Shown piece after piece: positions 39,017-51,907 of a stretch of DNA of 64,000 nucleotides. Each line of letters opens with the position of its first letter. Positions within the stretch are counted from its first letter, which is position 1. Both the position numbers and the translations under genes were made by a program. The notes under the pieces are model-generated. The model saw nothing but the letters and a program-made list of their open reading frames with translations, was not told where the DNA came from and ran no database searches. The stretch is taken from positions 2,172,001 through 2,236,000 of the forward strand of contig NC_079880.1 in NCBI RefSeq assembly GCF_029227915.1, read 5' to 3'. The DNA is from Hydractinia symbiolongicarpus. Taxonomy: Eukaryota; Cnidaria; Hydrozoa; Anthoathecata; Hydractiniidae.

Positions 39017-40031
39017 GAACTTTAATCGCCGGCAGACAAAAACCTGCGATTTCCCGTAAATCCCGGACTCGGCCCGTATAGTCAAAAGTATAATAAGAAA
39101 GTACCCAGGGTGTAAACTCATTTCCCGAACGATTTTTTAAATTATTATTTCACCACTAAAGCCCATGAGACTTGTAGTTTTTAAAAATGTTTTCATTTTT
39201 GATGAGACGCTGAATAAAAGAAATTTAATCGCCAGCAAACGAAAACCCGCCATTTCCCGTAAACCCTGGACTCGGGCCGTATAGTGAAAAGTATACAAAG
39301 AAAGTACCCAGGGTGTAAACTCATTTCCCAAACGATTTTTCAAATTATTTTTTCACCACTAAAACACATGAGACTTGTAGTTTTTAAAAATGTTTTCATT
39401 TTTGATGAGACGCTGAATAAAAGAAATTTAATCGCCAGCAAACGAAAACCCGCCATTTCCCGTAAATCCCGTACTCGGCCCGTATAGTCAAAAGTATACA
39501 AAGAAAGTACCCAGGGTGTAAACTCATTTCCCGAACGATTTTTTAAATTATTTTTTCACCACTAAAACGCATGAGACTTGCAGTTTTCAAAAATGTTTTC
39601 ATTTTGGATGAGACGCTGAATAAAAGAAGTTTAATCGCCGGCAAACGAAAACCTGCGATTTCCCGTAAATCCCGTACTCGGCCCGTATAGTCAAAAGTAT
39701 ACAAAGAAAGTACCCAGGGAGTAAACTCATTTCCCAAACGATTTTTTAAATTATTATTTCACCACTAAAGCCCATGAGACTTGTAGTTTTTAAAAATGTT
39801 TTCATTTTTGATGAGACGCTGAATAAAAGAAGTTTAATCGCCGGCAAACGAAAACCCGCAATTTCCCATAAATCCCGGTCTCGGCCCGTATAGTCAAAAG
39901 TATACAAGGAAAGTACCCAGTGAGTAAACTCATTTCCCTAACGATTTTTTAAATTATTTTTTCACCACTAAAACGCATGAGACTTGTAGTTTTCAAAAAT
40001 GTTTTTATTTTTGATGAGACGCTGAATGAAA
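39017..40031. repeat. 5-monomer (1,015-bp) variant unit within the 1,827-bp HOR, unit 2
   Basis: This unit begins like the 9-monomer unit but lacks the AAAACGAATGAG part. It contains instead the CATTTTGGATGAG monomer (about 39601), otherwise seen just left of unit 1 at about 36760. That monomer recurs at a shift of 2,842 bp (14 x 203). The simplest reading is that a 14-monomer stretch starting near 36.7 kb was duplicated as a whole, placing the junction here. Confidence 0.86.
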
Positions 40032-41858
40032 GAACTTTAATCGCCGGCAGACAAAAACCTGCGATTTCCCGTAAATCCCGGACTCGGCCCGTATAGTCAA
40101 AAGTATAATAAGAAAGTACCCAGGGTGTAAACTCATTTCCCGAACGATTTTTTAAATTATTATTTCACCACTAAAGCCCATGAGACTTGTAGTTTTTAAA
40201 AATGTTTTCATTTTTGATGAGACGCTGAATAAAAGAAATTTAATCGCCAGCAAACGAAAACCCGCCATTTCCCGTAAACCCTGGACTCGGGCCGTATAGT
40301 GAAAAGTATACAAAGAAAGTACCCAGGGTGTAAACTCATTTCCCAAACGATTTTTCAAATTATTTTTTCACCACTAAAACACATGAGACTTGTAGTTTTT
40401 AAAAATGTTTTCATTTTTGATGAGACGCTGAATAAAAGAAATTTAATCGCCAGCAAACGAAAACCCGCCATTTCCCGTAAATCCCGTACTCGGCCCGTAT
40501 AGTCAAAAGTATACAAAGAAAGTACCCAGGGAGTAAACTCATTTCCCAAACGATTTTTTAAATTATTATTTCACCACTAAAGCCCATGAGACTTGTAGTT
40601 TTTAAAAATGTTTTCATTTTTGATGAGACGCTGAATAAAAGAAATTTAATCGCCAGCAAACGAAAACCCGCCATTTCCCGTAAACCCTGGACTCGGCCCG
40701 TATAACCAAAAGTATACAAAGAAAGTACCCAGGGAGTAAACTCATTTCCCAAACGATTTTTTAAATTATTATTTCACCACTAAAGCCCATGAGACTTGTA
40801 GTTTTTAAAAATGTTTTCATTTTTGATGAGACGCTGAATAAAAGAAGTTTAATCGCCGGCAAACGAAAACCCGCAATTTCCCGTAAATCCCGGTCTCGGC
40901 CCGTATAGTCAAAAGTATACAAGGAAAGTACCCAGTGAGTAAACTCATTTCCCTAACGATTTTTTAAATTATTTTTTCACCACTAAAACGAATGAGACTT
41001 GTAGTTTTCAAAAATGTTTTCATTTTTAATGAGACGCTTAATGAAAGAAGTTTAATCGCCGGCAGACGAAAACCTGCGATTTCCCGTAAATCCCGGACTC
41101 GGCCCGTATAGTCAAAAGTATAATAAGAAAGTACCCAGGGTGTAAACTTATTTCCCGAACGATTTTTTAAATTATTATTTCACCACTAAAGCCCATGAGA
41201 CTTGTAGTTTTTAAAAATGTTTTCATTTTTGATGAGACGCTGAATAAAAGAAATTTAATCGCCAGCAAACGAAAACCCGCCATTTCCCGTAAACCCTGGA
41301 CTCGGCCCGTATAACCAAAAGTATACAAAGAAAGTACCCAGGGAGTAAACTCATTTCCCGAACGATTTTTTAAATTATTTTTTCACCACTAAAACGCATG
41401 AGACTTGTAGTTTTCAAAAATGTTTTCATTTTTGATGAGACGCTTAATGAAAGAGGTTTAATCGCCGTAAAACGAAAACCCGCGATTTCCCGTAAATCCC
41501 GGGCTTGGCCTGTATAGTCGAATGTATACAAAGAAAGTACCCAGGAAGTAAACTCATTTCCCAAACGATTTTTTAAATTATTATTTCACCACTAAAGCCC
41601 ATGAGACTTGTAGTTTTTAAAAATGTTTTCATTTTTGATGAGACGCTGAATAAAAGAAGTTTAATCGCCGGCAAACGAAAACCCGCAATTTCCCATAAAT
41701 CCCGGTCTCGGCCCGTATAGTCAAAAGTATACAAGGAAAGTACCCAGTGAGTAAACTCATTTCCCTAACGATTTTTTAAATTATTTTTTCACCACTAAAA
41801 CGCATGAGACTTGTAGTTTTCAAAAATGTTTTTATTTTTGATGAGACGCTGAATGAAA
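40032..41858. repeat. 1,827-bp HOR (9 monomers), unit 3
   Basis: This is a full 9-monomer unit. It shares TTTTTAATGAGACGCTTAATG (split as TTTTTAATGAG and ACGCTTAATG, near 41020) with unit 1 at 38180, whereas units 4 and 5 have a GATGAGACGCTGAAT form at that place. This supports origin from unit 1 through the 2,842-bp duplication. Confidence 0.92.
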
Positions 41859-43685
41859 GAACTTTAATCGCCGGCAGACAAAAACCTGCGATTTCCCGTA
41901 AATCCCGGACTCGGCCCGTATAGTCAAAAGTATAATAAGAAAGTACCCAGGGTGTAAACTCATTTCCCGAACGATTTTTTAAATTATTATTTCACCACTA
42001 AAGCCCATGAGACTTGTAGTTTTTAAAAATGTTTTCATTTTTGATGAGACGCTGAATAAAAGAAATTTAATCGCCAGCAAACGAAAACCCGCCATTTCCC
42101 GTAAACCCTGGACTCGGGCCGTATAGTGAAAAGTATACAAAGAAAGTACCCAGGGTGTAAACTCATTTCCCAAACGATTTTTCAAATTATTTTTTCACCA
42201 CTAAAACACATGAGACTTGTAGTTTTTAAAAATGTTTTCATTTTTGATGAGACGCTGAATAAAAGAAATTTAATCGCCAGCAAACGAAAACCCGCCATTT
42301 CCCGTAAATCCCGTACTCGGCCCGTATAGTCAAAAGTATACAAAGAAAGTACCCAGGGAGTAAACTCATTTCCCAAACGATTTTTTAAATTATTATTTCA
42401 CCACTAAAGCCCATGAGACTTGTAGTTTTTAAAAATGTTTTCATTTTTGATGAGACGCTTAATAAAAGAAATTTAATCGCCAGCAAACGAAAACCCGCCA
42501 TTTCCCGTAAACCCTGGACTCGGACCGTATAACCAAAAGTATACAAAGAAAGTACCCAGGGAGTAAACTCATTTCCCAAACGATTTTTTAAATTATTATT
42601 TCACCACTAAAGCCCATGAGACTTGTAGTTTTTAAAAATGTTTTCATTTTTGATGAGACGCTGAATAAAAGAAGTTTAATCGCCGGCAAACGAAAACCCG
42701 CAATTTCCCGTAAATCCCGGTCTCGGCCCGTATAGTCAAAAGTATACAAGGAAAGTACCCAGTGAGTAAACTCATTTCCCTAACGATTTTTTAAATTATT
42801 TTTTCACCACTAAAACGAATGAGACTTGTAATTTTCAAAAATGTTTTCATTTTTGATGAGACGCTGAATGAAAGAAGTTTAATCGCCGGCAGACGAAAAC
42901 CTGCGATTTCCCGTGAATCCCGGACTCGGCCCGTATAGTCAAAAGTATAATAAGAAAGTACCCAGGGTGTAAACGTATTTCCCGAACGATTTTTTAAATT
43001 ATTATTTCACCACTAAAGCCCATGAGACTTGTAGTTTTTAAAAATGTTTTCATTTTTGATGAGACGCTGAATAAAAGAAATTTAATCGCCAGCAAACGAA
43101 AACCCGCCATTTCCCGTAAACCCTGGACTCGGCCCGTATAACCAAAAGTATACAAAGAAAGTACCCAGGGAGTAAACTCATTTCCCGAACGATTTTTTAA
43201 ATTATTTTTTCACCACTAAAACGCATGAGACTTGTAGTTTTCAAAAATGTTTTCATTTTTGATGAGACGCTTAATGAAAGAGGTTTAATCGCCGTAAAAC
43301 GAAAACCCGCGATTTCCCGTAAATCCCGGGCTTGGCCTGTATAGTCGAATGTATACAAAGAAAGTACCCAGGAAGTAAACTCATTTCCCAAACGATTTTT
43401 TAAATTATTATTTCACCACTAAAGCCCATGAGACTTGTAGTTTTTAAAAATGTTTTCATTTTTGATGAGACGCTGAATAAAAGAAGTTTAATCGCCGGCA
43501 AACGAAAACCCGCAATTTCCCATAAATCCCGGTCTCGGCCCGTATAGTCAAAAGTATACAAGGAAAGTACCCAGTGAGTAAACTCATTTCCCTAACGATT
43601 TTTTAAATTATTTTTTCACCACTAAAACGCATGAGACTTGTAGTTTTCAAAAATGTTTTTATTTTTGATGAGACGCTGAATGAAA
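41859..43685. repeat. 1,827-bp HOR (9 monomers), unit 4
   Basis: This is a full 9-monomer unit. It shares the private variant CTCGGACCGTATAACC (about 42517) with unit 5 (about 44344), absent from units 1 and 3 where CTCGGCCCG stands. Units 4 and 5 are therefore the most recently separated pair. Confidence 0.92.
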
Positions 43686-45190
43686 GAACTTTAATCGCCG
43701 GCAGACAAAAACCTGCGATTTCCCGTAAATCCCGGACTCGGCCCGTATAGTCAAAAGTATAATAAGAAAGTACCCAGGGTGTAAACTCATTTCCCGAACG
43801 ATTTTTTAAATTATTATTTCACCACTAAAGCCCATGAGACTTGTAGTTTTTAAAAATGTTTTCATTTTTGATGAGACGCTGAATAAAAGAAATTTAATCG
43901 CCAGCAAACGAAAACCCGCCATTTCCCGTAAACCCTGGACTCGGGCCGTATAGTGAAAAGTATACAAAGAAAGTACCCAGGGTGTAAACTCATTTCCCAA
44001 ACGATTTTTCAAATTATTTTTTCACCACTAAAACACATGAGACTTGTAGTTTTTAAAAATGTTTTCATTTTTGATGAGACGCTGAATAAAAGAAATTTAA
44101 TCGCCAGCAAACGAAAACCCGCCATTTCCCGTAAATCCCGTACTCGGCCCGTATAGTCAAAAGTATACAAAGAAAGTACCCAGGGAGTAAACTCATTTCC
44201 CAAACGATTTTTTAAATTATTATTTCACCACTAAAGCCCATGAGACTTGTAGTTTTTAAAAATGTTTTCATTTTTGATGAGACGCTTAATAAAAGAAATT
44301 TAATCGCCAGCAAACGAAAACCCGCCATTTCCCGTAAACCCTGGACTCGGACCGTATAACCAAAAGTATACAAAGAAAGTACCCAGGGAGTAAACTCATT
44401 TCCCAAACGATTTTTTAAATTATTATTTCACCACTAAAGCCCATGAGACTTGTAGTTTTTAAAAATGTTTTCATTTTTGATGAGACGCTGAATAAAAGAA
44501 GTTTAATCGCCGGCAAACGAAAACCCGCAATTTCCCGTAAATCCCGGTCTCGGCCCGTATAGTCAAAAGTATACAAGGAAAGTACCCAGTGAGTAAACTC
44601 ATTTCCCTAACGATTTTTTAAATTATTTTTTCACCACTAAAACGAATGAGACTTGTAGTTTTCAAAAATGTTTTCATTTTTGATGAGACGCTGAATAAAA
44701 GAAGTTTAATCGCCGGCAGACGAAAACCTGCGATTTCCCGTAAATCCCGGACTCGGCCCGTATAGTCAAAAGTATAATAAGAAAGTACCCAGGGTGTAAA
44801 CTTATTTCCCGAACGATTTTTTAAATTATTATTTCACCACTAAAGCCCATGAGACTTGTAGTTTTTAAAAATGTTTTCATTTTTGATGAGACGCTGAATA
44901 AAAGTAATTTAATCGCCAGCAAACGAAAACCCGCCATTTCCCGTAAACCCTGGACTCGGCCCGTATAACCAAAAGTATACAAAGAAAGTACCCAGGGAGT
45001 AAACTCATTTCCCGAACGATTTTTTAAATTATTTTTTCACCACTAAAACGCATGAGACTTGTAGTTTTCAAAAATGTTTTCATTTTTGATGAGACGCTTA
45101 ATGAAAGAGGTTTAATCGCCGTAAAACGAAAACCCGCGATTTCCCGTAAATCCCGGGCTTGGCCTGTATAGTCGAATGTATACAAAGAAA
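43686..45190. repeat. 1,827-bp HOR, unit 5, incomplete on the right
   Basis: The unit follows the 9-monomer order until about 45190. There, after GGCCTGTATAGTCG, CCCTGTGAG replaces the CCCAGGAAG of the other units. The array then passes into the segment shared with 30.3 kb. Confidence 0.88.
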
Positions 45191-45333
45191 GTACCCTGTG
45201 AGTAAACTCATTTCCAGAACGATTTTTTAAATTATTTTTTCACCACTAAAACGCATAAGACTTGTAGTTTTTAAAAATGTTTTCATTTTTGATGAGACGC
45301 TGAATGAAAGAAGTTTAATCGCCGGCAGACGAA

Positions 45334-48300
45334 AACCTGCAATTTCCCGTAAATCCCGGACTCGGCCCGTATAGTCAAAAGTATAATAAGAAAGTACCCA
45401 GGGTGTAAACTCATTTCCCGAACGATTTTTTAAATTATTATTTCACCACTAAAGCCCATGAGACTTGTAGTTTTTAAAAATGTTTTCATTTTTGATGAGA
45501 CGTTGAATAAAAGAAATTTAATCGCCAGCAAACGAAAACCCGCCATTTCCCGTAAACCCTGGACTCGGCCCGTATAACCAAAAGTATACAAAAAAAGTAC
45601 CCAGGGAGTAAACTCATTTCCCGAACGATTTTTTAAATTATTTTTTCACCACTAAAACGCATGAGACTTGTAGTTTTCAAAAATGTTTTCATTTTTGATG
45701 AGACGCTTAATGAAAGAGGTTTAATCGCCGTAAAACGAAAACCCGCGATTTCCCGTAAATCCCGGGCTTGGCCCGTATAGTCGAATGTATACAAAGAAAG
45801 TACCCTGTGAGTAAACTCATTTCCAGAACGATTTTTTAAATTATTTTTTCACCACTAAAACGCATAAGACTTGTAGTTTTTAAAAATGTTTTCATTTTTG
45901 ATGAGACGCTGAATAAAAGAAGTTTAATCGCCGGCAAACAAAAACCCGCCATTTCCCGTAAACCCCGGACTCGGCCCGCATAGTCAAAAGTATACAAAGA
46001 AAGTACCCAGGGAGTAAACTCATTTCCCGAACGATTTTTTAAATTATTTTTTCAGCACTAAAACGCATGAGACTTGCAGTTTTTAAAAATGTTTTCATTT
46101 TTGATGAGACGGTGAATAAAAGAAGTTTAATCGCCGGCAAACGAAAACCTGCGATTTCCCGTAAATCCTGGACTCGGCCCGTATAGTCAAAAGTATACAA
46201 AGAAAGTACCCAACGAGTAAACTCATTTCCCAAACGATTTTTTAAATTATTATTTCACCACTAAAACGCATGAGACTTGTAGTTTTCAAGAATGTTTAAA
46301 TTTTTGATGAGACGCTGAATAAAAGAAGTTTAATCGCCGGCAAACGAAAACCTGCGATTTCCTGTAAATTCCGGACTCGGCCCGTATAGTCAAAAGTATA
46401 CAAAGAAAGTACCCAGAGAGTAAACTCATTTCCAGAACGATTTTTTAAATTATTTTTTCACCATTAAAACGCATAAGACTTGTAGTTTTTAAAAATGTTT
46501 TCATTTTTGATGAGACGCTGAATAAAAAAAGGTTTAATCTCCGGCAAACGAAAACCTGCGATTTCCCGTAAATCCCGGACTCGGCCCGTATAGTCAAAAG
46601 TATACAAAGAAAGTACCCAGGGAGTAAACTCATTTCCCAAACGATTTTTTAAATTATTATTTCACCACTAAAGCCCATGAGACTTGTAGTTTTTAAAAAT
46701 GTTTTCATTTTTGATGAGACGCTGAATAAAAGAAGTTTAATCGCCGGCAAACGAAAACCCGCAATTTCCCGTAAATCCCGGTCTCGGCCCGTATAGTCAA
46801 AAGTATACAAGGAAAGTACCCAGTGAGTAAACTCATTTCCCTAACGATTTTTTAAATTATTTTTTCACCATTAAAACGCATAAGACTTGTAGTTTTTAAA
46901 AATGTTTTCATTTTTGATGAGACGCTGAATAAAAAAAGTTTAATCGCCGGCAAACGAAAACCTGCGATTTCCCGTAAATCCCGGACTCGGCCCGTATAGT
47001 CAAAAGTATACAAAGAAAGTACCCAGGGTGTAAACTCATTTCCCGAACGATTTTTTAAATTATTTTCACCACTAAAACGCATGAGACTTGTAGTTTTCAA
47101 AAATGTTTTCATTTTTGATGAGACGCTGAATAAAAGAAGTTTAATCGCCGGCAAACGAAAACCTGCGATTTCCCGTAAATCCCGTACTCGGCCCGTATAG
47201 TCAAAAGTATACAGAGAAAGTACCCAGGGAGTAAACACATTTCCCAAACTATTTTTTAAATTATTATTTCACCACTAAAGCCCATGAGACTTGTAGTTTT
47301 TAAAAATGATTTCATTTTTGATGAGACGCTGAATAAAAGAAGTTTAATCGCCGGCAAACGAAAACCCGCGTTTTCCCGTAAATCCGGGGCTTGGCCCGTA
47401 TAGTCGAATGTATACAAACAAAGTACCCAGGGAGTAAACTCATTTCCCGAACGATTTTTTAAATTTTTTTTCACCACTAAAACGCATGAGACTTGTAGTT
47501 TTCAAAAATGTTTTCATTTTTGATGAGACGCTTAATGAAAGAGGTATAATCGCCGGAAAACAAAAACCCGCAATTTCCCGTAAATCCCGGGCTTGGCCCG
47601 TATAGTCGAATGTATACAAAGAAAGTACCCTGTGAGTAAACTCAATTCCAGAACGATTTTTTAAAGTATTTTTTCACCACTAAAACGCGTAAGACTTGTA
47701 GTTTTTAAAAATGTTTTCATTTTTGATGAGACGCTTAATGAAAGAGGTATAATCGCCGGAAAACGAAAACCCGCAATTTCAAGTAAATCCCGTACTCGGC
47801 CCGTATAGTCAAAAGTATACAAAGAAAGTACCCAGGGAGTAAACTCATTTCCCAAACGATTTTTTAAATTATTATTTCACCACTAAAGCCCATGAGACTT
47901 GTAGTTTTTAAAAATGTTTTCATTTTTGATGAGACGCTGAATAAAAGAAGTTTAATCGCCGGCAAACGAAAACCCGCAATTTCCCGTAAATCCCGGTCTC
48001 GGCCCGTATAGTCAAAAGTATACAAGGAAAGTACCCAGTGAGTAAACTCATTTCCCAAACTATTTTTTAAATTATTATTTCACCACTAAAGCCCATGAGA
48101 CTTGTAGTTTTTAAAAATGTTTTCATTTTTGATGAGACGCTGAATAAAAGAAGTTTAATCGCCGGCAAACGAAAACCTGCGATTTCCCGTAAATCCTGGA
48201 CTCGGCCCGTATAGTCAAAAGTATACAAAGAAAGTACCCAGGGAGTAAACTCATTTCCCAAACGATTTTTTAAATTATTATTTCACCACTAAAACGCACG

Positions 48301-49710
48301 AGACTTGTAGTTTTCAAGAATGTTTTCATTTTTGATAAGACGCTGAATAAAAGCAGTTTAATCGCCGGCAAACGAAAACCTGCGATTTCCCGTAAATCCC
48401 GGACTCGGCCCGTATAGTCAAAAGTATACAAAGAAAGTACCCAGGGAGTAAACTCATTTCCCAAACGCTTTTTAAATTATTATTTCACCACTAAAACGCA
48501 CGAGACTTGTAGTTTTCAAGAATGTTTTCATTTTTGATGAGACGCTGAATAAAAGCAGTTTAATCGCCGGCAAACGAAAACCTGCGATTTCCCGTAAATC
48601 CCGGACTCGGCCCGTATAGTCAAAAGTATACAAAGAAAGTACCCAGGGAGTAAACTCATTTCCAGAACGATTTTTTAAATTATTTTTTCACAACTAAAAC
48701 GCATAAAACTTGTAGTTCTTAAAAATGTTTTCATTTTTGATGAGACGCTGAATAAAAGAAGTTTAATCGCCGGCAAACAAAAACCCGCGATTTCCCGTAA
48801 ATCCCGGGCTTGGCCCGTATAGTCAAAAGTATACAAAGAAAGTACCCAGGGAGTAAACTCATTTTCCGAACGATTTTTTATATTATTTTTTTACCACTAA
48901 ACGCATGAGACTTGTAGTTTTAAAAAATATTTTCATATTTGATGGGACGCTGAATAAAAGAAGTTTAATCGCCGGCAAACGAAAACCTGCGATTTCCCGT
49001 AAATCCCGTACTCGGCCCGTATAGTCAAAAGTATACAAAGAAAGTACCCAGGGAGTAAACTCATTTCCCAAACTATTTCTTAAATTATTATTTCACCACT
49101 AAAGCCCATGAGACTTGTAGTTTTTAAAAATGTTTTCATTTTTGATGAGACGCTGAATAAAAGAAGTTTAATCGCCGGCAAACAAAAACCCGCGTTTTCC
49201 CGTAAATCCAGGGCTTGGCCCGTATAGTCGAATGTATACAAAGAAAGTACCCAGGGAGTAAACTCATTTCCCGAACGATTTTTTAAATTACTTTTTACCA
49301 CTATAACGCATGAGACTTGTAGTTTTTAAAAATGTTTTCATTTTTGATGAGACGCTGAATAAAAGAAGTTTAATCGCCGGCAAACGAAAACCTGCGATTT
49401 CCCGTAAATCCTGGACTCGGCCCGTATAGTCAAAAGTATACAAAGAAAGTACCCAGGGAGTAAACTCATTTCCCAAACGATTTTTTAAATTATTATTTCA
49501 CCATTAAAACGCACGAGACTTGTAGTTTTCAAGAATGTTTTCATTTTTGATGAGACGCTGAATAAAAGCAGTTTAATCGCCGGCAAACGAAAACCTGCGA
49601 TTTCCCGTAAATCCCGGACTCGGGCCGTATAGTCAAAAGTATACAAAGAAAGTACCCAGGGAGTAAACTCATTTCCCAAACGCTTTTTTAAATTATTATT
49701 TCACCACTAA
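45334..49710. repeat. ~4.4-kb segment, right copy of the distant duplication
   Basis: This is the counterpart of 30320-35310, shorter by three monomers in total (two lost between about 46.2 and 47.2 kb, one between about 48.0 and 48.3 kb). The two copies flank the 811-bp and 1,827-bp HOR blocks. At about 47060 a shortened AT tract (AAATTATTTTCACC) changes the monomer length, which by chance opens a longer reading frame across two monomers. Confidence 0.88.
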
Positions 49711-50092
49711 AACGCACGAGACTTGTAGTTTTCAAGAATGTTTTCATTTTTGATGAGACGCTGAATAAAAGCAGTTTAATCGCCGGCAAACGAAAACCTG
49801 CGATTTCCCGTAAATCCCGGACTCGGCCCGTATAGTCAAAAGTATACAAAGAAAGTACCCAGGGAGTAAACTCATTTCTAGAACGATTTTTTAAATTATT
49901 TTTTCACCACTAAAACACTTAAGACTTGTAGTTTTTAAAAATGTTTTCATTTTTGATGAGACGCTGAATAAAAGAAGTTTAATCGCCGGCAAACGAAAAC
50001 CCGCGATTTCCCTAAATCCCGGACTCGGCCCGTATAGTCAAAAGTATACAAAGAAAGTACCCAGGGTGTAAACTCATTTCCCGAACGATTTT
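49485..50092. repeat. 608-bp (3-monomer) unit, copy A
   Basis: The variants CATTTCTAGAACG, AAAACACTTAAGAC and GATTTCCCTAAATCCC recur 608 bp later, as does the CGGGCCGTATAG variant near 49621 and 50229. The unit is three monomers long. Confidence 0.88.
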
Positions 50093-51907
50093 TTAAATTA
50101 TTATTTCACCATTAAAACGCACGAGACTTGTAGTTTTCAAGAATGTTTTCATTTTTGATGAGACGCTGAATAAAAGCAGTTTAATCGCCGGCAAACGAAA
50201 ACCTGCGATTTCCCGTAAATCCCGGACTCGGGCCGTATAGTCAAAAGTATACAAAGAAAGTACCCAGGGAGTAAACTCATTTCCCAAACGCTTTTTTAAA
50301 TTATTATTTCACCACTAAAACGCACGAGACTTGTAGTTTTCAAGAATGTTTTCATTTTTGATGAGACGCTGAATAAAAGCAGTTTAATCGCCGGCAAACG
50401 AAAACCTGCGATTTCCCGTAAATCCCGGACTCGGCCCGTATAGTCAAAAGTATACAAAGAAAGTACCCAGGGAGTAAACTCATTTCTAGAACGATTTTTT
50501 AAATTATTTTTTCACCACTAAAACACTTAAGACTTGTAGTTTTTAAAAATGTTTTCATTTTTGATGAGACGCTGAATAAAAGAAGTTTAATCGCCGGCAA
50601 ACGAAAACCCGCGATTTCCCTAAATCCCAGACTCGGCCCGTATAGTCAAAAGTATACAAAGAAAGTACCCAGGGTGTAAACTCATTTCTCGAACGATTTT
50701 TTAAATTATTTTTGCACCACTAAAACGCATGAGACTTGTAGTTTTCAAAAATGTTTTCATTTTTGATGAGACGCTGAATAAAAGAAGTTTAATCGCCGGC
50801 AAACGAAAACCTGCGATTTCCCGTAAATTCCGTACTCGGCCCGTATAGTCAAAAGTATACAAAGAAAGTACCCAGGGAGTAAACTCATTTCCCAAACTAT
50901 TTTTTAAATTATTATTTCACCACTAAAGCCCATGAGACTTGTAGTTTTTAAAAATGTTTTCATTTTTGATGAGACTCTGAATAAAAGAAGTTTAATCGCC
51001 GGCAAACGAAAACCCGCGTTTTCCCGTAAATCCAGGGCTTGGCCCGTATAGTCGAATGTATACAAAGAAAGTACCCAGGGAGTAAACTCATTTCCCGAAC
51101 GATTTTTTAAATTTTTTTTCACCACTAAAACGCATGAGACTTGTAGTTTTCAAAAATGTTTTCATTTTTGATGAGACGCTTAATGAAAGAGGTATAATCG
51201 CCGGAAAACGAAAACCCGCAATTTCCCGTAAATCCCGGGCTTGGCCCGTATAGTCGAATGTATACAAAGAAAGTACCCTGTGAGTAAACTCATTTCCAGA
51301 ACGATTTTTTAAAGTATTTTTTCACCACTAAAACGCGTAAGACTTGTAGTTTTTAAAAATGTTTTCCTTTTTGATGAGACGCTGAATAAAAGAAGTTTAA
51401 TCACCGGCAAACGAAAACCCGCGATTTTCCGTAAATCCCGGCTTGGCCCGTATAGTCAAAAGTATACAAAGAAAGTACCCAGGGAGTAAACTCATTTCCC
51501 GAACGATTTTTTAAATTTTTTTTTCACCACTAAAACGCATGAGACTTGTAGTTTTCAAAAATGTTTTCATTTTTGATGAGACGCTGAATAAAAGAAGTTT
51601 AATCGCCGGCAAACGAAAACCTGCGATTTCCCGTAAATCCCGGGCTTGGCCCGTATAGTCAAAAGTATACAAAGAAAGTACCCAGGGAGTAAACTCATTT
51701 CCCGAACGATTTTTTAAATTACTTTTTACCACTATAACGCATGAGACTTGTAGTTTTTAAAAATGTTTTCATTTTTGATGAGACGCTGAATAAAAGAAGT
51801 TTAATCGCCGGCAAACGAAAACCTGCGATTTCCCGTAAATCCTGGACTCGGCCCGTATAGTCAAAAGTATACAAAGAAAGTACCCAGGGAGTAAACTTAT
51901 TTCCCAA
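50085..51907. repeat. 1,823-bp (9-monomer) unit, copy A
   Basis: The segment recurs at an exact shift of 1,823 bp. Landmarks at both places are TTTTTGCACCAC (about 50711 and 52534), AAATTCCGTACTCGG, CCAGGGCTTGGCCCG, GAAAGAGGTATAATCG, GTTTTCCTTTTTGATG and TTACTTTTTACCACTATAACG. Its composition differs from the 1,827-bp HOR, so the similar length is coincidental. Confidence 0.88.
50093..50700. repeat. 608-bp (3-monomer) unit, copy B
   Basis: This is the tandem copy of the preceding unit, virtually identical. A difference is CCCAGACTCGG near 50625 in place of CCCGGACTCGG. It is also the beginning of the 1,823-bp unit that follows, so the 3-monomer duplication sits next to or inside a larger one. 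Confidence 0.86.
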
